Origin: Elioraea sp.
GTDB taxonomy: Bacteria > Pseudomonadota > Alphaproteobacteria > Acetobacterales > Acetobacteraceae
Reading direction: 5' to 3'
NCBI RefSeq assembly: GCF_022842375.1
Contig: NZ_JALHPR010000003.1
Location: forward strand, 62,001 to 126,000
Length of the DNA: 64,000 nt
Positions within the stretch are counted from its first letter, which is position 1. Every line of letters starts with the position of its first letter. A program made the position numbers and the translations under genes. Below, piece by piece: positions 28,747 through 36,549 of this stretch. The notes beneath the pieces are model-generated. The model was not told the DNA's origin. It saw nothing but the letters and a program-made list of their open reading frames with translations, and made no database searches.

Positions 28747-31043
28747 ATGCTGGCCCGGTGGTGAAGGACGTGGTGCTGGTCGGCGCCGGCCATGCGCATG
28801 TCGCGGTGTTGCGGAACTTCGGCATGACGCCGCTGCCCGGCGTGCGCCTCACCCTGATCACGCGCGAGGTCGACACGCCCTATTCCGGCATGCTGCCCGG
28901 CCACATCGCCGGCCACTACGCCGCGGACGAGATCCATATCGACACCGGCCCGCTGGCGCGCTTCGCCGGCGCGCGGCTCTACCAGGACGAGGTGGTCGGC
29001 CTCGATGTCGCGGGCCGTCGCGTGATCTGCCGTGACCGGCCGCCCGTGCCCTACGATATCGTCTCGCTCGACATCGGCTCGCGCCCCAACACCGCCGACA
29101 TTCCCGGCGCGGCCGAGCATGCACTGCCGGTCAAGCCGATCGATGGCTTCCTGCCGCGCTTCGCTGCGCTGCGCGCGCGCGTGCTGGCGGGAACCTCACG
29201 CCATGTGCTGCTTGTCGGCGCCGGTGCGGGCGGGGTGGAACTGCTGCTCGCCACCGAGCACCGGCTGCGGCGCGAGGTGGCAGACCCGGCCGCGCTCCGC
29301 TTCACGCTCGTCGCCGGCAGCGGTGGCGTTCTGCCAGGCTTCCCGGCAGCCTTGCGCGCCCGGTTCCGCGCCGTGCTCGCCGCGCGCGGCATCGCGGTGG
29401 AGGCGGGAGCGCGCGTTGCTGCGGTGGAGGCTGGCGCGATCACCCTGTCCGACGGCCGCCGGATCGCGGCAGACGAGATCCTGTGGACGACGCAGGCGGC
29501 ACCCGCGGCCTGGCTTGCCGAGACAGGGCTCGCCCTCGACGAACGTGGCTTCCTCCGCGTCGATGCGATGCTGCGCGCGACAGGGCGGGAGGATGTATTC
29601 GCCGCCGGCGACACCATCGCCTTCGATCCCGCGCCGATCCCGCGCTCCGGCGTCTATGCGGTGCGTGCCGGCCCTGTTCTCGCCGACAACATCCGCGCCA
29701 CGCTGACCGGCGGGGCACTCCGCCCCTACAGGCCGCAGCGCGACGCGCTCTACCTCATCTCGACCGGTGACCCGCACGCGGTCGGCACCCGCAACGGCCT
29801 CGTCCTCGGCGGCAGGTGGGTCTGGCGGTGGAAGGACTGGATCGATCGCCGCTTCATGCGTCGCTTCCGCGACCTTCCGGCGATGCCGGGGGCTGCTTCC
29901 GGGCCCGCCGCCGGGCCTGCCTCGCCGCTCGCCGACAAGGCAGCACTGCGTGACATCTCGGCGATCGCGATGCGCTGCGGCGGCTGCGGCGCCAAGGTGG
30001 GCGCGACCGTGCTGTCGCGTGCGCTGGGCGCCATCGCGCCCTTCCCGCGCCCGGAGGTGCTGGTCGGCCTCGCCGCGCCGGACGATGCGGCGGTGGTCGA
30101 TACCGGCGGGCCGCGGCTGTCGGTGCAGACGGTCGACTACTTCCGCGCCATCGTCGACGACCCGTGGCGCTTCGGCATGATCGCGGCGAACCACGCGCTT
30201 GGCGACATCTACGCCATGGGCGGCGAGCCGCAGACAGCGCTCGCAATCGCCACCGTTCCCTATGGGCTGGAAGCCAAGGTCGAGGCCGATCTGTCGGCCA
30301 TGATGGACGGCGCCAACGCGGTGCTGCGCGAGGCCGGCTGCGCGCTGGTCGGCGGCCATACCAGCGAGGGCGCTGAACTCTCGCTTGGCTTCGCCGTCAA
30401 CGGGCTGGTCGCGCGCGACGCCTTCCTGCGCAAGGGCGGGCTCAGGCCCGGCGATGCGCTGGTGCTGACCAAGCCGATCGGTACCGGAACGTTGCTTGCC
30501 GCCGACATGCGCGGACTGGCGCGCGCCCGCTGGGTGCAGGCGGCGATCAGGCACATGTGCGTCTCGAACCGCCGCGCCGCCGAGGTGCTCGCACACCACG
30601 ACGTCAGTGCCGCGACCGACGTGACCGGCTTCGGCCTGCTCGGCCATCTCGTCGAGATGACGCGCGCGAGCGAGGTGGATGCGCGCCTCATCCTCGACCG
30701 CATCCCAGTGCTGGACGGCGCGCGGGAAAGCGTCGGGCGCGGGGTGTTCTCCTCGTTGCAGCCGCAGAACGTACGGCTGCGCCGCGCCGTGCGCGACCTC
30801 GACCGCGCGCAGGCGCTCTCCGACTACCCGCTGCTGTTCGACCCGCAGACCGCCGGCGGGCTGCTCGCGAGCGTGCCCGCCGCGCGCGCCGAGGCCTGCA
30901 TCGCCGCACTGCACGAAGCGGGATACGCGGCCGCTTCGGTGATCGGCCATGTGCTGGCGCGCTCCGACGCGCTGGAGCCGATCGTGCTGGTGCCGAGCGA
31001 GCCCGCTGCCAGGCCGGCCGCGCGCGAGGCCGTGCCCGCATGA
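28737..31043 (+). CDS. selD: Fused FAD-dependent pyridine nucleotide oxidoreductase / selenide, water dikinase
   Basis: A 768-aa bifunctional protein. The start at 28737 lies 7 nt after AAAGGAG; ATG 28743 is an alternative. Residues 1-390 are an NDH-2-like flavoprotein: FAD site LVGAGHAHVAVLRNFG, NAD site LLVGAGAGGVELLLATEHRL and C-terminal FAD block DVFAAGDTIAF. Residues about 400-760 are selenophosphate synthase: AMRCGGCGAKVG with catalytic C417 and K420 (a cysteine, not a selenocysteine, codon), DDAAVVD, NHALGDIYAMGGEP, GGHTSEGAELSLG and DVTGFGLLGHL. SelD makes selenophosphate from selenide and ATP. The flavin domain may supply reducing power to make selenide, which is inference. No selA, selB or selU adjoins it. 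Confidence 0.95.
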   Translation: MRMNAGPVVKDVVLVGAGHAHVAVLRNFGMTPLPGVRLTLITREVDTPYSGMLPGHIAGHYAADEIHIDTGPLARFAGARLYQDEVVGLDVAGRRVICRDRPPVPYDIVSLDIGSRPNTADIPGAAEHALPVKPIDGFLPRFAALRARVLAGTSRHVLLVGAGAGGVELLLATEHRLRREVADPAALRFTLVAGSGGVLPGFPAALRARFRAVLAARGIAVEAGARVAAVEAGAITLSDGRRIAADEILWTTQAAPAAWLAETGLALDERGFLRVDAMLRATGREDVFAAGDTIAFDPAPIPRSGVYAVRAGPVLADNIRATLTGGALRPYRPQRDALYLISTGDPHAVGTRNGLVLGGRWVWRWKDWIDRRFMRRFRDLPAMPGAASGPAAGPASPLADKAALRDISAIAMRCGGCGAKVGATVLSRALGAIAPFPRPEVLVGLAAPDDAAVVDTGGPRLSVQTVDYFRAIVDDPWRFGMIAANHALGDIYAMGGEPQTALAIATVPYGLEAKVEADLSAMMDGANAVLREAGCALVGGHTSEGAELSLGFAVNGLVARDAFLRKGGLRPGDALVLTKPIGTGTLLAADMRGLARARWVQAAIRHMCVSNRRAAEVLAHHDVSAATDVTGFGLLGHLVEMTRASEVDARLILDRIPVLDGARESVGRGVFSSLQPQNVRLRRAVRDLDRAQALSDYPLLFDPQTAGGLLASVPAARAEACIAALHEAGYAAASVIGHVLARSDALEPIVLVPSEPAARPAAREAVPA

Positions 31044-31876
31044 CCTCACCGCTGCTCGACGCGAAGGATTTCGGCGCACCATCCGTATTCCAGCCGGCGG
31101 CGCTGCTGCGCGAGGCACGGCGGCAGAAGACCCTGCCCGAGATTGCCGTGCCGCCCGCCTGCCTGCTCGACCCGGACGGCGACATCGTAGCGCACCTGCT
31201 ACGCACGGGGCGGGCGCGGCCGCATCCGGGCTGGGCCTGCTACCATACCGACCTGTTCACCTTCGATCTCCCCGGCGTCGCGCACCCGGTCGGCGTGATC
31301 GGGCGCGCGGTCGGCGCTCCCTTCGCGGTGCTGCTGGCCGAGCAGCTCTTTGCCAGCGGCTGCGCCACGCTGCTCAGCATCACGTCGTCAGGCCGTATCG
31401 CCAAGGATCTGCCCGCCGCACCGCATTTCCTGCTGATCGATCGTGCGCTGCGCGACGAGGGCACCAGCCACCACTACCTGCCGCCCAGCGCCTTCGCCGC
31501 CATGCCGGAACCCGCGCTGATCGAGGCGGCCGCCGTGCGCTTGGCCGCAGAGGCGCCGGGGATCACCGTGCTCCGCGGCGCGACATGGACGACCGACGCG
31601 CCGTTCCGCGAGACGGCAGCGGCGATCGCCACCGCGCGCGCCGCAGGCTGCCTAGCGGTCGAGATGGAAGCCGCTGCCCTCTACGCGTTCGCCACCGCCA
31701 CGCGCCGCCGTGTCCTGTGCGTCGCTCACGTAACGAATGCCATGGGTCAGGACGAAGGAGATTTCGAGAAGGGCGAGGCGGACGGTGCGGCCGATGCGCT
31801 GCAATTGTTGTCGGTGTTGATCCGCACGGTCTTGCCATTGGCTGAGAACGGTACCTTGCCTGCCAACAGGGAGTGA
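31040..31876 (+). CDS. Nucleoside phosphorylase-family protein
   Basis: A 278-aa cytoplasmic protein of the PNP/UDP phosphorylase fold, coupled to selD by a 4-bp overlap. FTFDLPGVAHPVGVIGRAVG, LLSITSSGRIAKDL, LIDRALRDEGTSHHYLPP and the ribose/base site CLAVEMEAAALYAFA are present. Such enzymes cleave nucleosides (or MTA and 5'-deoxyadenosine analogues) with phosphate. In arsenosugar synthesis an adenine-releasing enzyme follows radical SAM chemistry, so a similar step on a 5'-modified adenosine is conceivable here; this is inference from neighbourhood alone. Confidence 0.86.
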   Translation: MTSPLLDAKDFGAPSVFQPAALLREARRQKTLPEIAVPPACLLDPDGDIVAHLLRTGRARPHPGWACYHTDLFTFDLPGVAHPVGVIGRAVGAPFAVLLAEQLFASGCATLLSITSSGRIAKDLPAAPHFLLIDRALRDEGTSHHYLPPSAFAAMPEPALIEAAAVRLAAEAPGITVLRGATWTTDAPFRETAAAIATARAAGCLAVEMEAAALYAFATATRRRVLCVAHVTNAMGQDEGDFEKGEADGAADALQLLSVLIRTVLPLAENGTLPANRE

Positions 31877-31882
31877 CTTCCG

Positions 31883-32527
31883 ATGCGGACCAACCCCTTC
31901 ACCGACACGTTCCAGTTCCTGATCGGCCAACAGCCCGACCAGCTGACCCTCGGCCTCTTCGGCTGGGTCTTCCTCGCGCTGTTCTGGGCTCTGCTGATCG
32001 GCAGCGTCGTGATCGCCGTGCGCAACTGGCAGGCCGATCCGGCGCAGCGCAGCGCGGCGCATCTCTGGACCTGGGTGGCGCGCACCATGATGGGAGCGAT
32101 GTGGTTCCAGGGCGCGCTGTGGAAGCTGCCCTTTCCGCAATCGCCCGGCTTCTTCCACTGGACCAGTCAGATCGCCGAGCACGCAGCCTTCGGCTGGCAC
32201 CGCGCTCTGGCAAGCGAGGTGATGCTGCCGCTGCTGCCGCTGTTCCAGGCGGTCGCTTTCTTCGGCGAGATGTTCTTCGCGATCAGCCTGATGCTCGGCC
32301 TCGCCGTCCGGCTGTCGAGCCTGCTGGCGATCGGCTTCGTGGTGCAACTCTGGCTCGGCCTCTACCGCGTCAGTTTCGAGTGGCCGTGGCTGTTCTGGTT
32401 CATGATCTTCACGCTCGGCTGGTTCATCGTGCACCGGGCGGGGCGCAGCCTTGGGCTCGATGCAGTGCTGCTGCGCGAGCGGCGCCTCTCGCCGCCGCTC
32501 GCACGCTGGCACGCGCTGGTCTCGTAG
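31883..32527 (+). CDS. DoxX-like integral membrane protein
   Basis: A 214-aa membrane protein with about five hydrophobic helices, starting behind GGGAG. The pattern WVFLALFWALLIGSVVIAV, VARTMMGAMWFQGALWKLP, QAVAFFGEMFFAISLMLGLA, and LFWFMIFTLGWFIVHRAG matches the DoxX/DoxD group, several of which are thiosulfate:quinone oxidoreductase subunits or thiol-linked membrane proteins. It lies 6 bp after the phosphorylase gene and is the last rightward gene of the run. Role in quinone-linked selenium or sulfur redox is possible, unproven. Confidence 0.72.
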   Translation: MRTNPFTDTFQFLIGQQPDQLTLGLFGWVFLALFWALLIGSVVIAVRNWQADPAQRSAAHLWTWVARTMMGAMWFQGALWKLPFPQSPGFFHWTSQIAEHAAFGWHRALASEVMLPLLPLFQAVAFFGEMFFAISLMLGLAVRLSSLLAIGFVVQLWLGLYRVSFEWPWLFWFMIFTLGWFIVHRAGRSLGLDAVLLRERRLSPPLARWHALVS

Positions 32528-32534
32528 GGCCCGG

Positions 32535-33233
32535 TCAGCCGCGCCGCAGCGCGGCGGCCAGGCGCAGGAAGGTGGTGGCGATGCTCCAGCTCGCCGCCGC
32601 CACCGCGCGCGGATTGCCCGACACCTTCGAGACGCCACCGAACCGCCGCCGCTGCCCCACCGCGACCTCCTCGGAAGCAATGCCCGCCGCGGCGACGCGC
32701 ATCAGCATCTCGAGGTTCCAGCCATAGGTCTCCTCGCGCATGCCGAGGCGCGCGAGCGCGTCACGGCGGATCGCGCGGAAGGGCGACATATCGGAGAAGC
32801 GCGCGCCATAGAACAGCCTCAGCAGCACCTGCGCGATGCGCCCGGCGGCCACCTGCTGGGGGGAGAGCGCGCCCGGTTCGCGTTCGCCCTTCACACGCGT
32901 GCCGTGCACGAAGTCGGCGCGGCCGGCCAGGATCGGCGTCAGCACATCGGGGATGCGTTCCGGCGGGTCACTGCCATCGCCATCGAGGAACAGCACGATC
33001 GCGGCATCCGGCGGCAGCGCGGCGATCCCCGATTGCACCGCGCGGCCGTAGCCGCGCCGCGTCTCCTCCACCACGGTCGCACCCGCCATGCGCGCCCGCG
33101 CCACGGTGGCATCGCGCGACCCGCCGTCCACCACGATCACGGTCGCGACCCCTTGCGCGCGCACCCCTGCCACCACCTGCCCGATCGCCGCTTCCTCATC
33201 CAGGCAGGGGATGATCGCGGCGACCGCGCCCAT
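32535..33233 (-). CDS. GT2-family glycosyltransferase (polyprenyl-phosphate type)
   Basis: A 232-aa GT-A enzyme. MGAVAAIIPCLDEEAAIGQV, VIVVDGGSRDATV, RRGYGRAVQSGIA, the LFLDGDGSDPPE DxD motif and DMSPFRAIRRDALARLGM place it near dolichyl/undecaprenyl-phosphate glycosyltransferases and UDP-glucose transferases. No membrane helices of its own. It follows the second radical SAM gene by 11 bp in the leftward operon with the GT87-like mannosyltransferase. A polyprenyl-phosphate sugar donor made here could be used by the GT87-like enzyme upstream. Confidence 0.85.
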   Translation of the reverse strand: MGAVAAIIPCLDEEAAIGQVVAGVRAQGVATVIVVDGGSRDATVARARMAGATVVEETRRGYGRAVQSGIAALPPDAAIVLFLDGDGSDPPERIPDVLTPILAGRADFVHGTRVKGEREPGALSPQQVAAGRIAQVLLRLFYGARFSDMSPFRAIRRDALARLGMREETYGWNLEMLMRVAAAGIASEEVAVGQRRRFGGVSKVSGNPRAVAAASWSIATTFLRLAAALRRG

Positions 33234-33244
33234 TTCAGGGCCCG

Positions 33245-34327
33245 TCAGAGGCTCCACCGCATCCCGCATCCCGCGCAGCTGCCGGGTGGTGTGTCGGAGA
33301 GGAGTGCGGTGCGGAAATCCTGGTAGGCCGCGCCGTTCCAGATCTCGCTGAGCGTCTGCTGCGTGGCGTCGCCCAGCGTGTAGTTCTCGTAGCCGCGCTG
33401 CGAGAACGGCGCGATGCAGCAGGGCAGCGCGCGGCCATTGGCGGTGAAGTACATCACCGACCACGGGCGCCGGCACAGCGACCATGGATTGGCGTCGGCC
33501 TCGCGCTTCAGGCTCATGCCCGGCTCGCTCGCGGCACCGGAGGCGCTGAAGTGCATGCCGAGCGCGGCCGCGACGTGAGCGGCCTCGTCGAGATGCACCG
33601 CCTCCTCGCGCGACATGCGCTCGAACAACGCCTGGTCGGGGCGGGCATGGCCGATCGCGTCGTCCTCGAAGAACACCAGCCGCTGCAGGTAGACCTCCTT
33701 CACCCCGGCCTCGTGCGCGACACGCACGAAGGCGGGCAGCTGCTCGATCGTCTCGCGCAGGCCCGTCAGCCACATCGAGACGCGCGGCTTCTCCAGCCCC
33801 TCGCGCGCCTGCATCTCGGTGAAGGCGCGCACGTTGCGCAGGATGCGCGCGAAGAAATCCTTGCCGCGGACCTCCCGGTACGTCGCGGCGTCGGCGGCAT
33901 CGAGCGAGACACGAAGCTCGTCGAGCCCGGCCTCGGCGAGGTCGCGGCCCTTGCGCGGGGTCAGCAGCGTTCCGTTGGTGTTGAACAGCACATAGGCGCC
34001 GCGGTCCTTCAGGTAGCGCACCTGGCGCGGCAGGTCCTTCACCAGCATCGGCTCGCCGACGCCGTGCAGCACCACGCGGGCGATGTTCGGCACCTGGTCG
34101 ACGATGCCGGTGAACATCTCCCAGCTCATGTCCGCCGGCGGCTCGAGCTCCTCATAGGTGCGCGGGCAGGTGGTGCAGAGGAGGTTGCAGCGGTTCGTCG
34201 TCTCGAGGTAGAGGCAGACGGGCGGGGCCTTTGCGACCGGCCCGTCGGGGCTGACCGCCTCGTGGTAGCGGCGCGGGTCGATGCGTGGCGGTTCGGCCAC
34301 GGACGTGTTCGTCTGACCGGTGCTCAT
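33245..34327 (-). CDS. Radical SAM protein with auxiliary-cluster C-terminus
   Basis: A 360-aa protein. The start at 34327 overlaps the upstream gene by 4 bp; the longer frame is antisense extension into neighbours. The CxxxCxxC motif is C47, C51, C54 in NRCNLLCTTCPRTYEE. SAM-fold elements VVLHGVGEPMLVKDLP and YVLFNTNGTLLTP follow. C-terminal cysteines, SLCRRPWSVMYFTANGRALP with CCIAPF, and GSCAGCGMRW at the end, form a twitch/SPASM-like auxiliary site. It sits between two glycosyltransferases, so the likely substrate is a sugar, lipid-sugar or nucleotide-sugar, by context only. Confidence 0.88.
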   Translation of the reverse strand: MSTGQTNTSVAEPPRIDPRRYHEAVSPDGPVAKAPPVCLYLETTNRCNLLCTTCPRTYEELEPPADMSWEMFTGIVDQVPNIARVVLHGVGEPMLVKDLPRQVRYLKDRGAYVLFNTNGTLLTPRKGRDLAEAGLDELRVSLDAADAATYREVRGKDFFARILRNVRAFTEMQAREGLEKPRVSMWLTGLRETIEQLPAFVRVAHEAGVKEVYLQRLVFFEDDAIGHARPDQALFERMSREEAVHLDEAAHVAAALGMHFSASGAASEPGMSLKREADANPWSLCRRPWSVMYFTANGRALPCCIAPFSQRGYENYTLGDATQQTLSEIWNGAAYQDFRTALLSDTPPGSCAGCGMRWSL

Positions 34328-35646
34328 GGCGTGGCTCCTGAGGTGGCAAGCGTGTGGGCCGCACGGCGCCGGCGCAGCGCGAGCGGTAGTGTCGCAAGGA
34401 TGGCGAGGTGCAGCGCCGTGTCGCGCAGCATGAAGTCCACCTCGAAGCCCTCGTCGATCACGTCGTAGAGCACGAAGGCACCGATCGTCGCCGCCCAGCC
34501 GGGAGCGAAGCCGGTCAGCGCCACGAAGGGCAGCAGGATCAACCAGTACCAGGGATAGTCCGGCGAGAGCAGGAAGACGAAGGCGAAGACCGCCCAGCAG
34601 AGGCGCGTCAGCACGGCCTCGGGCGTGCGGTCGGTGTGCAGCGCGACACGCAGCGCCAGCGCACCGACGATGCCGACCGCGAGCGCGAGATAGATCGGCG
34701 TCGCAAGGCGCAGAGGACCGAGCTGTGCCTTCAGCAGGGAGACCATCCAGAAGCCCTCGGCGGTGGCGATGCGTTCCTCGCCCAGATATCCCGGCAGGAA
34801 ACCGAGCACGCCGGAGCCCACCGAGAGATACGGAAGGTACAGTGCCACCGCGACGGCGATGGCGAGAGCCGGCGCGCGCCAGTCCCAGGCGCGCCAGGTG
34901 ACGGCCAGCGCGATCGCCGCCGGCGGCTTGACCAGCGCCGCAACCGCCAGCACCGCCGCCGCCAGCAGCCGCCGTCCCGCGACCAGCGCGATCCAGATCC
35001 CGCTCATCATCATCGCGATCATTGCCGCATCGAGATGGCCGCTGCCGGCGATCTCCCACACCGCCAGCGGATGCCACGCATAGGCCAGCACGCGCACGGC
35101 CGGCTGCCTGATACGCCGCAGAAGATCGAACAGCACCGCGACGATCACCACCTCGCACAGCACGAAGGCAAGACGCATCGCGAGCAGCGTGTCGCTGATC
35201 CGCGCGACCAGCTGGAACAGCATCTGCGCCGCTGGCGGATAGATGGTCGGCGCATAATCGGCGCGGTTGATGTTCGGGAAGATCGCCGCGTCGCGCAGCG
35301 CCTCCAGCGCGGGGTCGGTCGGAATGTAGCGATACGGGTTGATGCCGGCCGCCTGCACGCGGCCATCCCAGACATAGCGATAGGCGTCGGTCGACAGATG
35401 CGGATCGACCGGCAGCACGACGAGCCGCAACGCCACCGCGACGACGGCGATCACCGCCAGCGCCGGCCCCGGCGGGCAGCGCAGCGCGAGGCGCAGCGCC
35501 AGCAACACCATGAGCCCCTGTGCGACCGCAAGTGCCGAGAAGGCGATGTCGCCGATGCCGAGATGCAACGATTGGCCGACCCACGTCGTCGCGACCAGGA
35601 CCAGCCCGATCGCGGCAAGCAGGGCGAGGGAGCGGGACGGCGTCAC
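34324..35646 (-). CDS. Polytopic GT87-like mannosyltransferase-family protein
   Basis: A 440-aa membrane protein with about eleven hydrophobic segments, starting at GTG 35646. Features of the GT-C/GT87 (DUF2029) class are the first-loop acidic site DAYRYVWDGRVQAAGINPYR, followed by the NRADYAPTIYPPAAQMLFQL segment, and VLAYAWHPLAVWEIAGSGHLD. Relatives transfer mannose or other sugars from polyprenyl-phosphate donors on the periplasmic face. It overlaps both neighbours by 4 bp, in order: transferase-1-family gene, this gene, radical SAM, GT2. Confidence 0.84.
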   Translation of the reverse strand: MTPSRSLALLAAIGLVLVATTWVGQSLHLGIGDIAFSALAVAQGLMVLLALRLALRCPPGPALAVIAVVAVALRLVVLPVDPHLSTDAYRYVWDGRVQAAGINPYRYIPTDPALEALRDAAIFPNINRADYAPTIYPPAAQMLFQLVARISDTLLAMRLAFVLCEVVIVAVLFDLLRRIRQPAVRVLAYAWHPLAVWEIAGSGHLDAAMIAMMMSGIWIALVAGRRLLAAAVLAVAALVKPPAAIALAVTWRAWDWRAPALAIAVAVALYLPYLSVGSGVLGFLPGYLGEERIATAEGFWMVSLLKAQLGPLRLATPIYLALAVGIVGALALRVALHTDRTPEAVLTRLCWAVFAFVFLLSPDYPWYWLILLPFVALTGFAPGWAATIGAFVLYDVIDEGFEVDFMLRDTALHLAILATLPLALRRRRAAHTLATSGATP

Positions 35647-36365
35647 GCCGCCCGGCCGCCGCTGCCGGCGGCAAGCAACGCGCGCGTGTGCCGCGGCTCC
35701 GCGCCGACGATGCCGGGCGCGGCGAAGGCAGGCTGCGTCCCGGCGAGTTCCGCTTCCAGGACGCCGAGGGTCTCGGCGTCGTCCACGTCGTACCAGGTCG
35801 GCAGCAGGACGACCGGCAGGCTGATCTCGGCCGCCCGCTCCCGGCTCTCTGCCAGAACCGTCGGCGTGCTCCAGGCGATGTCCTCGAACAGGCGGGCATG
35901 CGACCGCTTCAGCCCGATGAGGTAATAGCCGCCATCGCTCGCCGGGCCGAACACCGCACGGTCGCCCGGCGCGCGCAACGCCGCGACCGCCTGCTCGACC
36001 AGGCCGGCCGGTAGGGTCGGACTATCGGCGTTCACTACCAGGGCGCAATCATGACCCTCCGCCAGGAAGGCGGTAGTGCTTGCGTGCAGCACCTCGCCGA
36101 TCGTCGCGGCCTGCTGGAAGTGCAGGCGCCAGAGTGGCGGCAGCAGGGGCCGCAGCGCATCCTCCGACCCGGCGGGGCTGTAGATCGCGATCCGGCTGCC
36201 GCCGATCGCGGGCGCGAGTGCGTCGAGCGTGGCGGCGATGTCGCGGATGAAGCAGGCCGAGAGCGCCGCCACCCTGTCCGCGCCGAGCACAGGACGCAGG
36301 CGCGACTTCCCACCGCCGACACCCGGCGTCTTGCAGACGATCGCAACTGCTGCGCCCTTACCCAT
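35643..36365 (-). CDS. CofC-like transferase, rSAM/selenodomain-associated transferase 1 family (TIGR04282)
   Basis: A 240-aa nucleotidyl/glycosyl-transferase-like protein starting at ATG 36365 behind GAGAGGGG. VAIVCKTPGVGGGKSRLRPV is the K-TPxxG-KSRL signature of the family (DUF2064), with DCALVVNADSPTLPAGLVEQ and VFGPASDGGYYLIGLKRSHA as donor-site motifs. This family was first defined as transferase 1, rSAM/selenodomain-associated and later linked to arsenosugar biosynthesis. Its companion family is at 19358-20050, and selD is between them. It is the first gene of the leftward four-gene glycan operon. Confidence 0.87.
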   Translation of the reverse strand: MGKGAAVAIVCKTPGVGGGKSRLRPVLGADRVAALSACFIRDIAATLDALAPAIGGSRIAIYSPAGSEDALRPLLPPLWRLHFQQAATIGEVLHASTTAFLAEGHDCALVVNADSPTLPAGLVEQAVAALRAPGDRAVFGPASDGGYYLIGLKRSHARLFEDIAWSTPTVLAESRERAAEISLPVVLLPTWYDVDDAETLGVLEAELAGTQPAFAAPGIVGAEPRHTRALLAAGSGGRAA

Positions 36366-36549
36366 CCGGGAGCCCCTCTCCGCCAACTCCCCGTTCGCCG
36401 GGGGGGCGCCAAAGGTTACACTCCACCGATCGGCGGTGCAGGTCGTTTTGGTGACACGGCGGCCGTGTCGGGCAGGCCCCGGCAAGGAAGGGGGCGCGCA
36501 ATTTTTGGCAACACAGCATCACGAACCAGCGCCCTCACCTGCCACGGGC
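36366..36549. promoter_or_regulatory. Divergent promoter region
   Basis: The 184-bp gap between the leftward transferase operon and the rightward phosphatase gene has a run of AT-rich sequence (CGCAATTTTTGGCAACACAGC, about 36497-36517) unlike its surroundings. Two promoters facing outward must lie here, but I cannot fix -35/-10 boxes with confidence, and no small ORF with a good ribosome-binding site is visible. Confidence 0.35.

Noticed and set aside
29971-29996. Selenocysteine (in-frame TGA) in the SelD active site
   Set aside because: The codons read TGC for C414 and C417; no in-frame stop is present.
29196-31118. 640-aa open frame antisense to the fused selD gene
   Set aside because: Arg/Ala/Gly/His-rich shadow of a GC-rich coding strand; the plus-strand frame has full SelD and flavoprotein motifs.
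33245-34327. Arsenosugar radical SAM enzyme ArsS
   Set aside because: Length and the distribution of C-terminal cysteines do not fit the cysteine-rich ArsS tail as I know it; kept as unassigned radical SAM protein.
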